A DNA stretch of 52,040 nt, taken from assembly GCA_029248265.1 (NCBI GenBank), contig JAQWJQ010000249.1:1-52040 (forward strand), given 5' to 3'. Shown one piece after another: positions 40,921 through 48,700 of the stretch. Position numbers and translations under genes: made by a program. The DNA comes from Planctomycetota bacterium. Lineage in GTDB: Bacteria > Planctomycetota > UBA1135 > GCA-002686595. The notes below the pieces were generated by a model. The model had not been told where the DNA came from, did not search any database, and was given only the letters and a program-made list of their open reading frames with translations. The first letter of the stretch is position 1. Each line of letters starts with the position of its first letter.

Positions 40921-42900
40921 TCAGCGGGTCGGGTCCTCGGCATCGAGGGTCCCCGCGATCAGGTCCCGCGCGCGGTCGAGCTCGCGGTGCTCCCCGCGAA
41001 CCACGAGCAGGTCCCCCGGCTCGAGCACGAGGTCCGCGCCAGGGCCGTGAATCTCGTCCCCCGAGCGGACGATCGAGAGGACCGTCGCGCCCGTGCGAGC
41101 CCGGAACCCCATCTCGCCGAGCGAGCGCCCGCAGCCTGCGCAGTCGGCCCCGACGTAGAGCGTGTCCACCGCGGTGCTCGCGAGGATCTCTCCCACCACC
41201 GCAAGGTGGCGCTCCTCTGCCACCGGACCCCGGAGGAGCTGATAGCCCTCCCGGCGCACGAGCTCGGTCTGGACCGCGATGGTCCCTCGCGGCACATGCA
41301 GCTCCCGAAGGACCCGCCCAAAGATCTCCACCGAGGTCTCAAACTCCTCCGGGACGACCTGGTTGGCCCCCAAGCGCAGCAGCTCCTCCGTGTCACTGAG
41401 GAAGCGGGTCCGAACGATGACCTGCACGGACGGCGACAGCTGGCGCGCCAACGCGACCGCGCGCCGGGTCGCCCCCGCGTCGTTGATCGCGATCACGAAG
41501 ACCTTCGCCCCCAAGATCCCCGCCTGCGCGAGGGCGTCCGCACGGCTGGCGTCCGCCAGCACGATCGGGACACCCGCCGCCCGCTCGCGCTTGACCCGTT
41601 CGGGGTTCGTCTCCAGCACGCGGTGCTCGACTCCCGTGGCACCCAGCACCCGCGCCAGGTGCTCCCCCGTCAGACCGTAGCCCGCGATGAGGACCCGCGG
41701 ACCGTCCCGATCGGCCGCCGCCGCGCCGCCCCCTACGCCTGACGGTCTCGCCGCGTTGCCACGCCTCCATGCCAGCCGCATCACCAGCGGCGTGACGACC
41801 ATGGAGAGCACCGCGACCGCCAGGAAGCGCTGCTCATCGGCGCCGCCCAACACACCAAGGTCGCGCGCTTGGCTCGCCACCACGAACGCGAACTCCCCTA
41901 CCTGAAAGAGCGCGGCAGCGACGATCATCGCGGTCCGCCGGGAGCGCGTCAGGTAGTAACCGACCCCGAAGACCACCGCGGCCTTCGTCGTAGCCACGGC
42001 GGCGAAGAGCGAGAGGGTGGCGACTGGCTCCTCGACGACGATCGACGCGTCGAAGAGCATCCCGATGGAGGCGAAGAAGAGGGCGCTGAACACGTCCCGG
42101 AAGGGGAGGATCTCATCGACGACCTGGTGGTTGTACTCCGATTCCGAGACCACCAGCCCGGCGATGAAGGCCCCGAGCGCGAGGGGGAGGTCGAGGCTCT
42201 CGGTGAGCCAGGCCGCCCCGAGGGCCACGAGGACCGTGAAGAGCGTGAAGAGCTCGCGGCCGCCAGCGCGCACCACTACGGGCGCCATGCGGGAGAAGCC
42301 GTATCGTGCGGCGAGGAGGACCGCCGCCACCGCGGCCAGCGCCTTCACCCCAGCCAACCCGAAGTCCGCGAGGCCGCCCCCCTCAGCTCCGCCAAGCAGG
42401 GGTACGAAGAGGAGCAGCGGGATGATGGCCAGGTCCTGGAAGAGCAGGATTGCCACGGCCAACTGTCCGTGAGGAGTGTCCACCTGGCCCTCGTCCGTCA
42501 GCGTCTTGAGGACCACCGCCGTGCTGGAGAGGACAACCAGAAAGGCGAAGAGGACGGACCCGGACACGTCTCCGCCCATCGCCATCCCTCCCAGGCCAAC
42601 CACCAGCAGGGTCAGCAGCACCTGCCCCAAGCCACCGACGAAGAGCGCGCGCTTGAGGAGGAGCAGCCGCGGGAGCGAGAACTCCAGCCCGACGGTGAAG
42701 AGCAGCAGCGCCACCCCGATCTCCGCCAGGGCTTCGACCTCCTCCACCGACCGGATCCAGCTCAGCGCGTGGGGCCCAAAGAGGGCGCCCGCGACGACGA
42801 AGCCTGCGACCGTCGGAAGCTGGACTCTTCGGAGCAGAACGACGATGGGGATCGACGCCGCCAGCAGCAGCACGATGTCCGTGAGGAAGGTGTGAGGCAT
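40921..42900 (-). CDS. Kef-type monovalent cation/proton antiporter with RCK domains
   Basis: 659 residues from the ATG at 42900 (a TTG sits just before). About twelve membrane segments of the CPA2 family occupy ~1-385, including VAGALFGPHALSW, VLSSTAVVLKTLTDEGQ and FIAGLVVSESEYNHQVVDEILPFRDVFSALFFASIGM. An RCK_N domain follows (VLIAGYGLTGEHLARVLG binds nucleotide) and then an RCK_C/TrkA_C domain (RARTGATVLSIVRSGDEI, LEPGDLLVVRG). It probably exports K+ in exchange for H+. Two cysteines in the RCK_C domain (DCAGCGRSL) are unusual. It starts 34 bases after the SDR gene, so it may be the last gene of the sugar-import transcript, though its link to sugar uptake is unclear. Confidence 0.92.
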   Translation of the reverse strand: MPHTFLTDIVLLLAASIPIVVLLRRVQLPTVAGFVVAGALFGPHALSWIRSVEEVEALAEIGVALLLFTVGLEFSLPRLLLLKRALFVGGLGQVLLTLLVVGLGGMAMGGDVSGSVLFAFLVVLSSTAVVLKTLTDEGQVDTPHGQLAVAILLFQDLAIIPLLLFVPLLGGAEGGGLADFGLAGVKALAAVAAVLLAARYGFSRMAPVVVRAGGRELFTLFTVLVALGAAWLTESLDLPLALGAFIAGLVVSESEYNHQVVDEILPFRDVFSALFFASIGMLFDASIVVEEPVATLSLFAAVATTKAAVVFGVGYYLTRSRRTAMIVAAALFQVGEFAFVVASQARDLGVLGGADEQRFLAVAVLSMVVTPLVMRLAWRRGNAARPSGVGGGAAAADRDGPRVLIAGYGLTGEHLARVLGATGVEHRVLETNPERVKRERAAGVPIVLADASRADALAQAGILGAKVFVIAINDAGATRRAVALARQLSPSVQVIVRTRFLSDTEELLRLGANQVVPEEFETSVEIFGRVLRELHVPRGTIAVQTELVRREGYQLLRGPVAEERHLAVVGEILASTAVDTLYVGADCAGCGRSLGEMGFRARTGATVLSIVRSGDEIHGPGADLVLEPGDLLVVRGEHRELDRARDLIAGTLDAEDPTR

Positions 42901-42934
42901 CAATAGGCGGGCGCGCGCGGCGCTCCCACGCGAA

Positions 42935-43687
42935 TCAGCTGACCGTCATCCCACCATTGACGACCAGGGTCTGCCCCGTGACGAAGCTGGCCTCGTCGCT
43001 CGCGAAGTAGACGGCTGCCCCGGCGATGTCCTCGGGCTTCCCCCAGCGATCCATCGGGATCAGGGCGCGATAGCCGTCCTTCATCTCTTGCGGGTCATCC
43101 TCGTGCCGCTCCACCGGGATCCACCCTGGAGAGACCATGTTGACCGTGATCCCGAAGGGCGCGAGCTCCTGAGACATGGAGCGCGTCCAGCCGCGCTGCG
43201 CGCCCTTGGCGGCCACGTAGGGGCTGAAGTTCGGCACCCCCCGATCGAAGACCTCGGACCCGATGTTGATGATGCGCCCGTGCTTGCGCGCCTTCATCCC
43301 GGGGAGGACCGCGCGGGTCACGAGGTAGGGGCTCTTGACGAAGAACTCGAGCATCGACTGGTGGAAGGCCCAGTCGTACTCCTCGATGGGCATCTGCGGC
43401 TGATCGGGGGTGGCATTGAACACAACGATGTCCACCGGCCCCAGCTCAGACTCGATGTCGGCGACCATCTTCTGGACGCTCTCAGGGTCGACCACGCTGG
43501 CCTTGAAGAGCGCCCCCTCGAGCCCCTCCTCGCGGAACTCCTCGAGCGCCTTGGCGGCCCGCTGCTCGTTGTTCGCGAAGTTGAGGGCCACCTTCGCGCC
43601 GGCCCGACCGAGGTGGAACGCCATGGCCTTGCCGAGGCCCGTGGTAGAGCCTGTCACAAGAGCGACACGACCATTGAGATCAAACAT
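42935..43687 (-). CDS. Short-chain dehydrogenase/reductase
   Basis: 250 residues from the ATG at 43687 (TTG two codons upstream ignored). Cofactor motif TGSTTGLGKA at ~13-22 and the catalytic Ser-Tyr-Lys set in NIGSEVFDRGVPNFSPYVAAKGA are intact; FNATPDQPQ stands where NNAG is usual, with Gly lost. The C-terminal substrate loop and VTGQTLVVNGGMTVS end are normal. Placed 20 bases after the aldose epimerase, it may oxidise or reduce the imported sugar (a sugar or polyol dehydrogenase), but the substrate is not shown by the sequence. Confidence 0.88.
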   Translation of the reverse strand: MFDLNGRVALVTGSTTGLGKAMAFHLGRAGAKVALNFANNEQRAAKALEEFREEGLEGALFKASVVDPESVQKMVADIESELGPVDIVVFNATPDQPQMPIEEYDWAFHQSMLEFFVKSPYLVTRAVLPGMKARKHGRIINIGSEVFDRGVPNFSPYVAAKGAQRGWTRSMSQELAPFGITVNMVSPGWIPVERHEDDPQEMKDGYRALIPMDRWGKPEDIAGAAVYFASDEASFVTGQTLVVNGGMTVS

Positions 43688-43707
43688 AGGCAAGCCCTTG
43701 GGTGCAG

Positions 43708-44880
43708 TCAGTCGACCAGGAAGCGGTGAACGGTGAATTGGCGGTACTCTTCACCCGGCATCAGGAGCACGGAGGGGAAGCCTGGCTCGTTGATGGCGTC
43801 GGGATACCCCTGGGTCTCCAGGCAGCAGGCCGAGCGGTGAGCATAAGGCGCGCCGCCCTTGCCCTTGGCGCCCTTGAGAAAGTTGCCCGAGTAGAACTGG
43901 AGGCCAGGTTGGTCGGTGAAGAGCTCGAGGGTTCGCCCGCTGGACGGGTCCGAGAGCACCGCCACGGGACCCGCGGCCATGACCGCCCCCGGTCCGCCCT
44001 TGAGCGCGCGGGAACGCACCGCGTAGTTGTGGTCGTAGCCCAAGGCTGAGGTGTCATCCAGCTCGCCGATCCGCGCGCCGATGAGCTCGGGAGCCCGGAA
44101 GTCAAGGGGCGTGCCCGCCACCGACTCGATCGCACCCGTGGGGATCAGCGTCTCGTCGGCGGGGGTGTAGCGGTCCGCGTTGACCTGCAGCTCGTGCCCC
44201 AGCACCGAGGCGCTACCCGCCCCCGCGAGGTTGAAGTAGCTGTGGTGCGTGAGGTTGACAGGCGTCGGCTGGTCCGCGGTGGCGCTGTACTCGATGATGA
44301 GCTCGTCCGCCTCGGTCAAGGTGTAGGTCACCGTCGCGTCCACGCGACCGGGGTACCCCTCGTCCCCGTCCTCCGAGGTGAGCCGGAAGGTCACCGAAGC
44401 GAGGCTGGGGTGCGGCTCCGCGCGCCACATGCGGTGGCTGTAACCCCGGTCTCCGCCGTGGAGGTGGTTGGGGTCGTTGTTCGTGGCCAGCTGGTACGTG
44501 CGGCCCTCCAAGGTGAAGCGGCCGCCGGCGACTCGGTTCGCGACCCGCCCCACGGTGGATCCGAAGTACTGGTTGGCGTCACTCTCGTAGCCAGAGACGT
44601 CGTCGAACCCGAGCACCACGTCCGCTCGCTCCCCGCCGCGGTCCGCGACGTTCATGGAGACGAGCGTCGCCCCGAACTCCGTCAGGTGCGCCTCCGTCCC
44701 GCGGCCGTTCCGCAAGACGAAGAGGTTCGCAGCGGTGCCATCGGCGGTCGCTCCGAAGGGGCGGACGTCGATCTTGGAGGCGGCGGGATCTCCCGTCCCT
44801 GTCGCGTTGCACGCGACGAGAGCCATGAGGAGGAGCAGCAAGATTGAGAGGTGAGGCACGGTTCGAGTCATGGGTTCCAT
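43708..44880 (-). CDS. galM: Aldose 1-epimerase (galactose mutarotase), lipoprotein form
   Basis: 390 residues from the ATG at 44880 or 44871. The lipobox Leu21-Val-Ala-Cys24 after LSILLLLLMAL shows that it is exported and lipid-anchored. GalM features: FGATLVSMNVADRGG, STVGRVANRVAGGRF, the catalytic His in NHLHGGDRGY, a second His in THHSYFNLAG, the GYDHNYAV loop, and the catalytic Glu in CLETQGYPDAIN. It interconverts alpha and beta anomers. Placement after the permease gene (1-base overlap) in a sugar ABC import operon suggests that it prepares the preferred anomer for uptake outside the membrane. Unlike cytoplasmic GalM, this one would act in the periplasm. Confidence 0.92.
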   Translation of the reverse strand: MEPMTRTVPHLSILLLLLMALVACNATGTGDPAASKIDVRPFGATADGTAANLFVLRNGRGTEAHLTEFGATLVSMNVADRGGERADVVLGFDDVSGYESDANQYFGSTVGRVANRVAGGRFTLEGRTYQLATNNDPNHLHGGDRGYSHRMWRAEPHPSLASVTFRLTSEDGDEGYPGRVDATVTYTLTEADELIIEYSATADQPTPVNLTHHSYFNLAGAGSASVLGHELQVNADRYTPADETLIPTGAIESVAGTPLDFRAPELIGARIGELDDTSALGYDHNYAVRSRALKGGPGAVMAAGPVAVLSDPSSGRTLELFTDQPGLQFYSGNFLKGAKGKGGAPYAHRSACCLETQGYPDAINEPGFPSVLLMPGEEYRQFTVHRFLVD

Positions 44881-45932
44881 CAGGTCGTTCGTTCAGTCCT
44901 CGCGCGGGCGCGTTCACGCGCTCGACGCGCCTCCGCAAGCCTCCGGACCACCTCGTCCGCAATCGCTCCGAGGAGGAGCACCCCGCCGACGATGGCGAAC
45001 TCGAGCTGGCTGGGGATGCCGAGCAGCACGATCGAGTTGTACAGCAACCGCATCACGGCCGCACCGAGGACCACCCCGAGGATGGAGCCCTCGCCGCCTC
45101 GCAGGCTGCAACCGCCCAAAACGGCGGCGGCGATCGCGTACAGCTCGTAGAAGTTGCCCATGCTCGCCGGCTGGACCGAGTTCACGTCCAGCGCGAAGAG
45201 CACCCCCCCCACCCCCGCGAGGAGCGAGCAGATCACGTAGGCGAGGATCGTCACCCGCTCCACGGGGACGCCGGCGTAGCGGGCCGCGACGGGGTTCCGC
45301 CCGAGGGCCAGCATCCAGCGGCCCCAGACGCTGCGGCCGAGGAAGACCGCCGCGAGGACCGCCACCGCCACCAGCACGAGGGCCGGCGCGGGCACGTCGA
45401 GGGCGCCGATGGAGAAGGGGCGGCCAGTCGCCAGGGACCGCAGGCCGTCGTGGTTGGACCCGAACCCCATGGTCTGGTCGTCCACGATGTAGCGCGCCAC
45501 GCCGCGGTAGACCAGCAGGCCGCAGAGCGTGACCACGAAGGGCTGGAGGCCAAGGCGCGTGATGAGGAGCCCGTGGATCACGCCGAGGCCCGCCGCGAGG
45601 AGCAGGACGACGACCACGGCTGCACCGGCAGGTACCCCCGCGTCCAGCAAGAGCGGGAGCGAGGTCGCCACCAGGGCGATGACGGAGCCAATGGAGAGGT
45701 CGATCCCCGCCGTGACGATGGGGAACGCGGCGCCGATGCCGATGATCCCGAAGAGCGCCGTGCGCTGGAGGACGTTCTCGAGGTTCTCCGCCCCGAAGAA
45801 GCGCGGGTTCATGGCGCCGGTCGTGACCACGATCGCCACCAGGAGCCCGAAGATCCCCAGCACCTTGCCCCACCCCGCCAATCGTGAGCTCGCGTCCGAT
45901 CGCGCCGCGCTGGCGCTGCCTGATTCCGTCAT
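44880..45932 (-). CDS. Sugar ABC transporter permease (RbsC/XylH family)
   Basis: 350 residues with about nine to ten membrane segments. Family features: FPIVTAGIDLSIGSVIALVATSLP, the substrate-loop stretch LGRNPVAARYAGVPVERV (the 'GNNxxAArlsGI' motif of the ATPase contact), and AIAAAVLGGCSLRGGEGSILGVVLGA. A charged, Arg-rich tail ends the protein. It moves a monosaccharide from the binding protein into the cytoplasm. It overlaps the ATPase gene by 4 bases and galM by 1 base. Confidence 0.93.
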   Translation of the reverse strand: MTESGSASAARSDASSRLAGWGKVLGIFGLLVAIVVTTGAMNPRFFGAENLENVLQRTALFGIIGIGAAFPIVTAGIDLSIGSVIALVATSLPLLLDAGVPAGAAVVVVLLLAAGLGVIHGLLITRLGLQPFVVTLCGLLVYRGVARYIVDDQTMGFGSNHDGLRSLATGRPFSIGALDVPAPALVLVAVAVLAAVFLGRSVWGRWMLALGRNPVAARYAGVPVERVTILAYVICSLLAGVGGVLFALDVNSVQPASMGNFYELYAIAAAVLGGCSLRGGEGSILGVVLGAAVMRLLYNSIVLLGIPSQLEFAIVGGVLLLGAIADEVVRRLAEARRARERARARTERTT

Positions 45933-47452
45933 GTCGTCGCTCCCTCAACCCGGGAGCCGCCGCCTGTGGCGAGCTCCATGACCGCCTCTTCGGTGGCCAC
46001 GCTCCGATCCAGTGTTCCAGTGATCTGTCCGTCGTGCAGCACGACCACGCGATCCGAGAGGCGCAGGAGCTCCTCCATGTCGCTCGAGGCGAAGAGCACC
46101 GCCAGCCCCTCCGAGGCCAGCCGCTCGAGGAGCAGGTAGAGCTCCTCGCGGGCCCCCACGTCGACGCCCCGGGTCGGCTCGTCCATGAGCAGGATCGTCG
46201 GCTCCGCCGCGAGCCAACGGCCCACCACGACCTTCTGCTGGTTGCCGCCGGAGAGGGTCTGCACCTCTTGCTCGATCCCGGAGGTGCGCACGCCGAGGCG
46301 GTCCACCTGCGCCGCGGCCACCGCGCGCTCGGCGGCCTGGTCCACCAGCCCCCGCCGAAGGCGCCGGTCGAGGGTGGCGAGGGCGGTGTTCACCCGCACC
46401 CCCTCCTCGAGCAGCAGGCCCTGGAGCTTGCGGTCCTCGGGGACGAGCGCGAGCCCCGCCCCAGCGGCGTCGCGGGGCCCCCTGAAGCGCTCCGGCTGGC
46501 CCTCGACCCGGACCTCTCCAGAGACGGGCGCCCGCAGGCCGAAGACGGTCTCCAGCAGCTCGGTGCGGCCGGCGCCCACCAGCCCGGCGAGCCCCACCAG
46601 CTCGCCGGGGCGGACCTGGAGGTCCACGGCGGCCGCGGGGAAGGCGTCGGTCACCAGCTCACGGAGCTCGAGGACAGGCGCCCTGGGGGCCCCGCCGGCC
46701 TCAGCCCGCGCCGCAGGGGCCGCGAGGTCGCGGCCCACCATCATCCGGACCATGGCCTCCCGGGAGAGCTCGTCCCGCGTGAGGTGCCCCGCGTTCCGGC
46801 CATCTCGGAGCACGAAGGCCCGGTCCGCGAGCTCGAGGATCTCGGTCAGGCGGTGCGAGACGTAGAGCACCGTGATGCCATCCGCGCGGAGCTGGTGCAC
46901 CAGCTCGAACAGCCGCGCGGTCTCCTTCGAGGTCAGGCTCGAGGTCGGCTCGTCCAGGATGAGCACGCGCGCGTCCTGGTCGACCCCCTTGGCGATCTCC
47001 ACCAGCTGCCGCTGGCCCGCCGCGAGGCGCTCCACCTTCACGTCAGGGCCGAACGTCGCCCCGACCCGCTCGAGGGCGTGGGCCGCGCGCTCGCGCAGCG
47101 CCTGGCGGTCCACGAGCGGCATCCACCCGCGGCGCGGCTCACGGCCGAGGCCGATGTTCTCCGCCGCGGAGAGGTTCTCCGCGAGGCAGAGCTCCTGGTG
47201 CACGAGGGCTACCCCGCCGCTGGCGGCCTCGGCCGTGGAGCGCGGCGCCCAGACGCCGCCCTCGTAAGTCATCGACCCCTCGTCCGGCTGCTCCAGCCCG
47301 GCGAGGCACTTGAGCAGGGTGCTCTTCCCCGCCCCGTTCTCCCCCACGAGCGCCACCACCTCGCCAGGCTCGGCGTCGAGGTCGACGCCGCCGAGGGCGA
47401 GCACCCCGGGGAAGCGACGGACCAGCCCCCTTGCGGAGAGGCGCGTCGTCAC
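45929..47452 (-). CDS. Sugar ABC transporter ATPase, double-domain (RbsA family)
   Basis: 507 residues with two ATPase domains. First: Walker A GENGAGKS near 38-45, signature LAAGQRQLVEIAKG, Walker B LILDEPTSSL. Second: the degenerate GLVGAGRTELLE replaces Walker A, as in RbsA/MglA, with LSGGNQQKVVVGRWL and LLMDEPTRGVD in place. This pattern is that of monosaccharide importers for ribose, galactose, xylose or similar sugars. The GTG start overlaps the binding-protein stop by 4 bases. Confidence 0.95.
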   Translation of the reverse strand: MTTRLSARGLVRRFPGVLALGGVDLDAEPGEVVALVGENGAGKSTLLKCLAGLEQPDEGSMTYEGGVWAPRSTAEAASGGVALVHQELCLAENLSAAENIGLGREPRRGWMPLVDRQALRERAAHALERVGATFGPDVKVERLAAGQRQLVEIAKGVDQDARVLILDEPTSSLTSKETARLFELVHQLRADGITVLYVSHRLTEILELADRAFVLRDGRNAGHLTRDELSREAMVRMMVGRDLAAPAARAEAGGAPRAPVLELRELVTDAFPAAAVDLQVRPGELVGLAGLVGAGRTELLETVFGLRAPVSGEVRVEGQPERFRGPRDAAGAGLALVPEDRKLQGLLLEEGVRVNTALATLDRRLRRGLVDQAAERAVAAAQVDRLGVRTSGIEQEVQTLSGGNQQKVVVGRWLAAEPTILLMDEPTRGVDVGAREELYLLLERLASEGLAVLFASSDMEELLRLSDRVVVLHDGQITGTLDRSVATEEAVMELATGGGSRVEGATT

Positions 47453-48480
47453 TTGCCCGAGCCCGCGGCGATGTCCGCCTCAAGCTTCGTACGGAAGGCC
47501 TCGAGGTTGTCTTTCTTCACGACCGTCGGCGGCGTCGAGAGGGTCCCGCCCGCGGGGAGCACCGACTCGTCTCCCTCGCACAGGGCCTTCAGGATCCGAA
47601 CAGACTCATAGCCGTACTGAAACGGGTTCTGGCTCACGGTCCCGAGCACGTGCCCAGCGGCGATCCCGTCCAGCGTCGCGTCCTGCTCGTCAAAGGAGGC
47701 GATCGCCACCTCACCCAGCCGACCGGCGCCCTTGAGCGCCTCAACACACGCCGGCGCGTTGTAAGCGAAGAGGCCCGCCACGCCAGCGAGCTCGGGGTAC
47801 TTGACGAGAGTGTCCTCGACGTTGGACTTGGCCCGCGCCGCATCGAAGTCATCGGTCCGGGTCGCGACGACCGTGAAGCCGTTGCCCGAGAGCGCCGCGT
47901 CCACGGCGTCGCTGCGGGTGGCGTCCGAGCTGCGCCCGAGCAGCGCGTCAATCACGCCCTGGCGCCGGAGGCGGGCGTTATCTTGCTCCAGGCGGCCCAC
48001 GAAGATCGCGACCTCGCCCCCATCGGGGAGGGCCTCCACGAGCAGCTCGCCACAGGCCCGACCGGCCTCGTAGTTGTCCACGCCGATGAAGCATCGGCGC
48101 TTGGACTTGGGCGCGTCGGAGTCGTGGGTGATGAGGTGAACTCGGTCCGTCAACGAGTCCAGGAAGGGCGTCATGTTCTCCGCATCCACCGGGCTGATCG
48201 CCACGGCGTCCACACCGCGCACGAGGAGGTCCTGGACCTTCTGCCGCTGGACCTCGGCCGTCGCAGGCGAGGGAAAGACAACCTCGACGTCCACGCCGAA
48301 CTCGGCCTCGGCGGCTCGAGCCCCGGCGGCGGCCACGTCCCAGAATGGATCCACTCCGTTGGAGACATAGGCGATCCGAACCCCGTCGCGTCCTGCTCCA
48401 TCACCCGGCTGGCAAGCGGCGGCGAGGAAGGCGGCGCCCAGGGAGAGGGCGGCCAGGAAGGGGCGTGCTGAGTGATGCAT
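47449..48480 (-). CDS. Sugar ABC transporter binding lipoprotein (RbsB-like)
   Basis: 343 residues from the ATG at 48480 that opens a lipoprotein signal (FLAALSLGAAFLAAACQPG, Cys23); the frame reaches back to 48663 but the added residues are not signal-like. The periplasmic-binding-protein fold is clear: VRIAYVSNGVDPFWDVAAAGA, VQDLLVRGVDAVAISPVDAE, CFIGVDNYEAGRACGELLVE, VAIASFDEQDATLDGIAAG and GTVSQNPFQYGYESVRIL. The last of these is a conserved end motif of ribose/xylose-type binding proteins. It is first in the operon. The substrate is a pentose or hexose not decided by sequence; the adjacent galM suggests galactose-like anomers matter. Confidence 0.92.
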   Translation of the reverse strand: MHHSARPFLAALSLGAAFLAAACQPGDGAGRDGVRIAYVSNGVDPFWDVAAAGARAAEAEFGVDVEVVFPSPATAEVQRQKVQDLLVRGVDAVAISPVDAENMTPFLDSLTDRVHLITHDSDAPKSKRRCFIGVDNYEAGRACGELLVEALPDGGEVAIFVGRLEQDNARLRRQGVIDALLGRSSDATRSDAVDAALSGNGFTVVATRTDDFDAARAKSNVEDTLVKYPELAGVAGLFAYNAPACVEALKGAGRLGEVAIASFDEQDATLDGIAAGHVLGTVSQNPFQYGYESVRILKALCEGDESVLPAGGTLSTPPTVVKKDNLEAFRTKLEADIAAGSGK

Positions 48481-48571
48481 GGCGAGCGATCCGTCGCGGA
48501 AATAGAAGTGCAGAGCACGCCTCACGGGCTGCTCCAGGCGCGAGCATACGGGAAGGCCCTGAAGGCTGCCG

Positions 48572-48592
48572 ACCTGCGGTCTACCCGCGGTC
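48572..48592. promoter_or_regulatory. Direct repeat in the sugar operon/MscS divergent region
   Basis: ACCTGCGGTC (48572-48581) and ACCCGCGGTC (48583-48592) differ at one base and are spaced 11 bases apart, one helical turn. The gap between the binding-protein gene (48480) and the MscS gene (48701) is 220 bases and should hold both promoters. An operator is possible but unproven. Confidence 0.25.
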
Positions 48593-48700
48593 AGGACGAC
48601 AGATGAGGACTCCCTCGATATGCTCTCCGCGCGAATAAGCCTCTGGCGAGTGGCTTTCTCCAAGCCACAAGCTCAGCCCCACCACGCCATTTTCTGCCCG

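Noticed and set aside
45884-47611. 575-codon plus-strand frame opposite the sugar ATPase
   Set aside because: The minus-strand ATPase has both Walker motifs and signatures; the antisense product is low-complexity.
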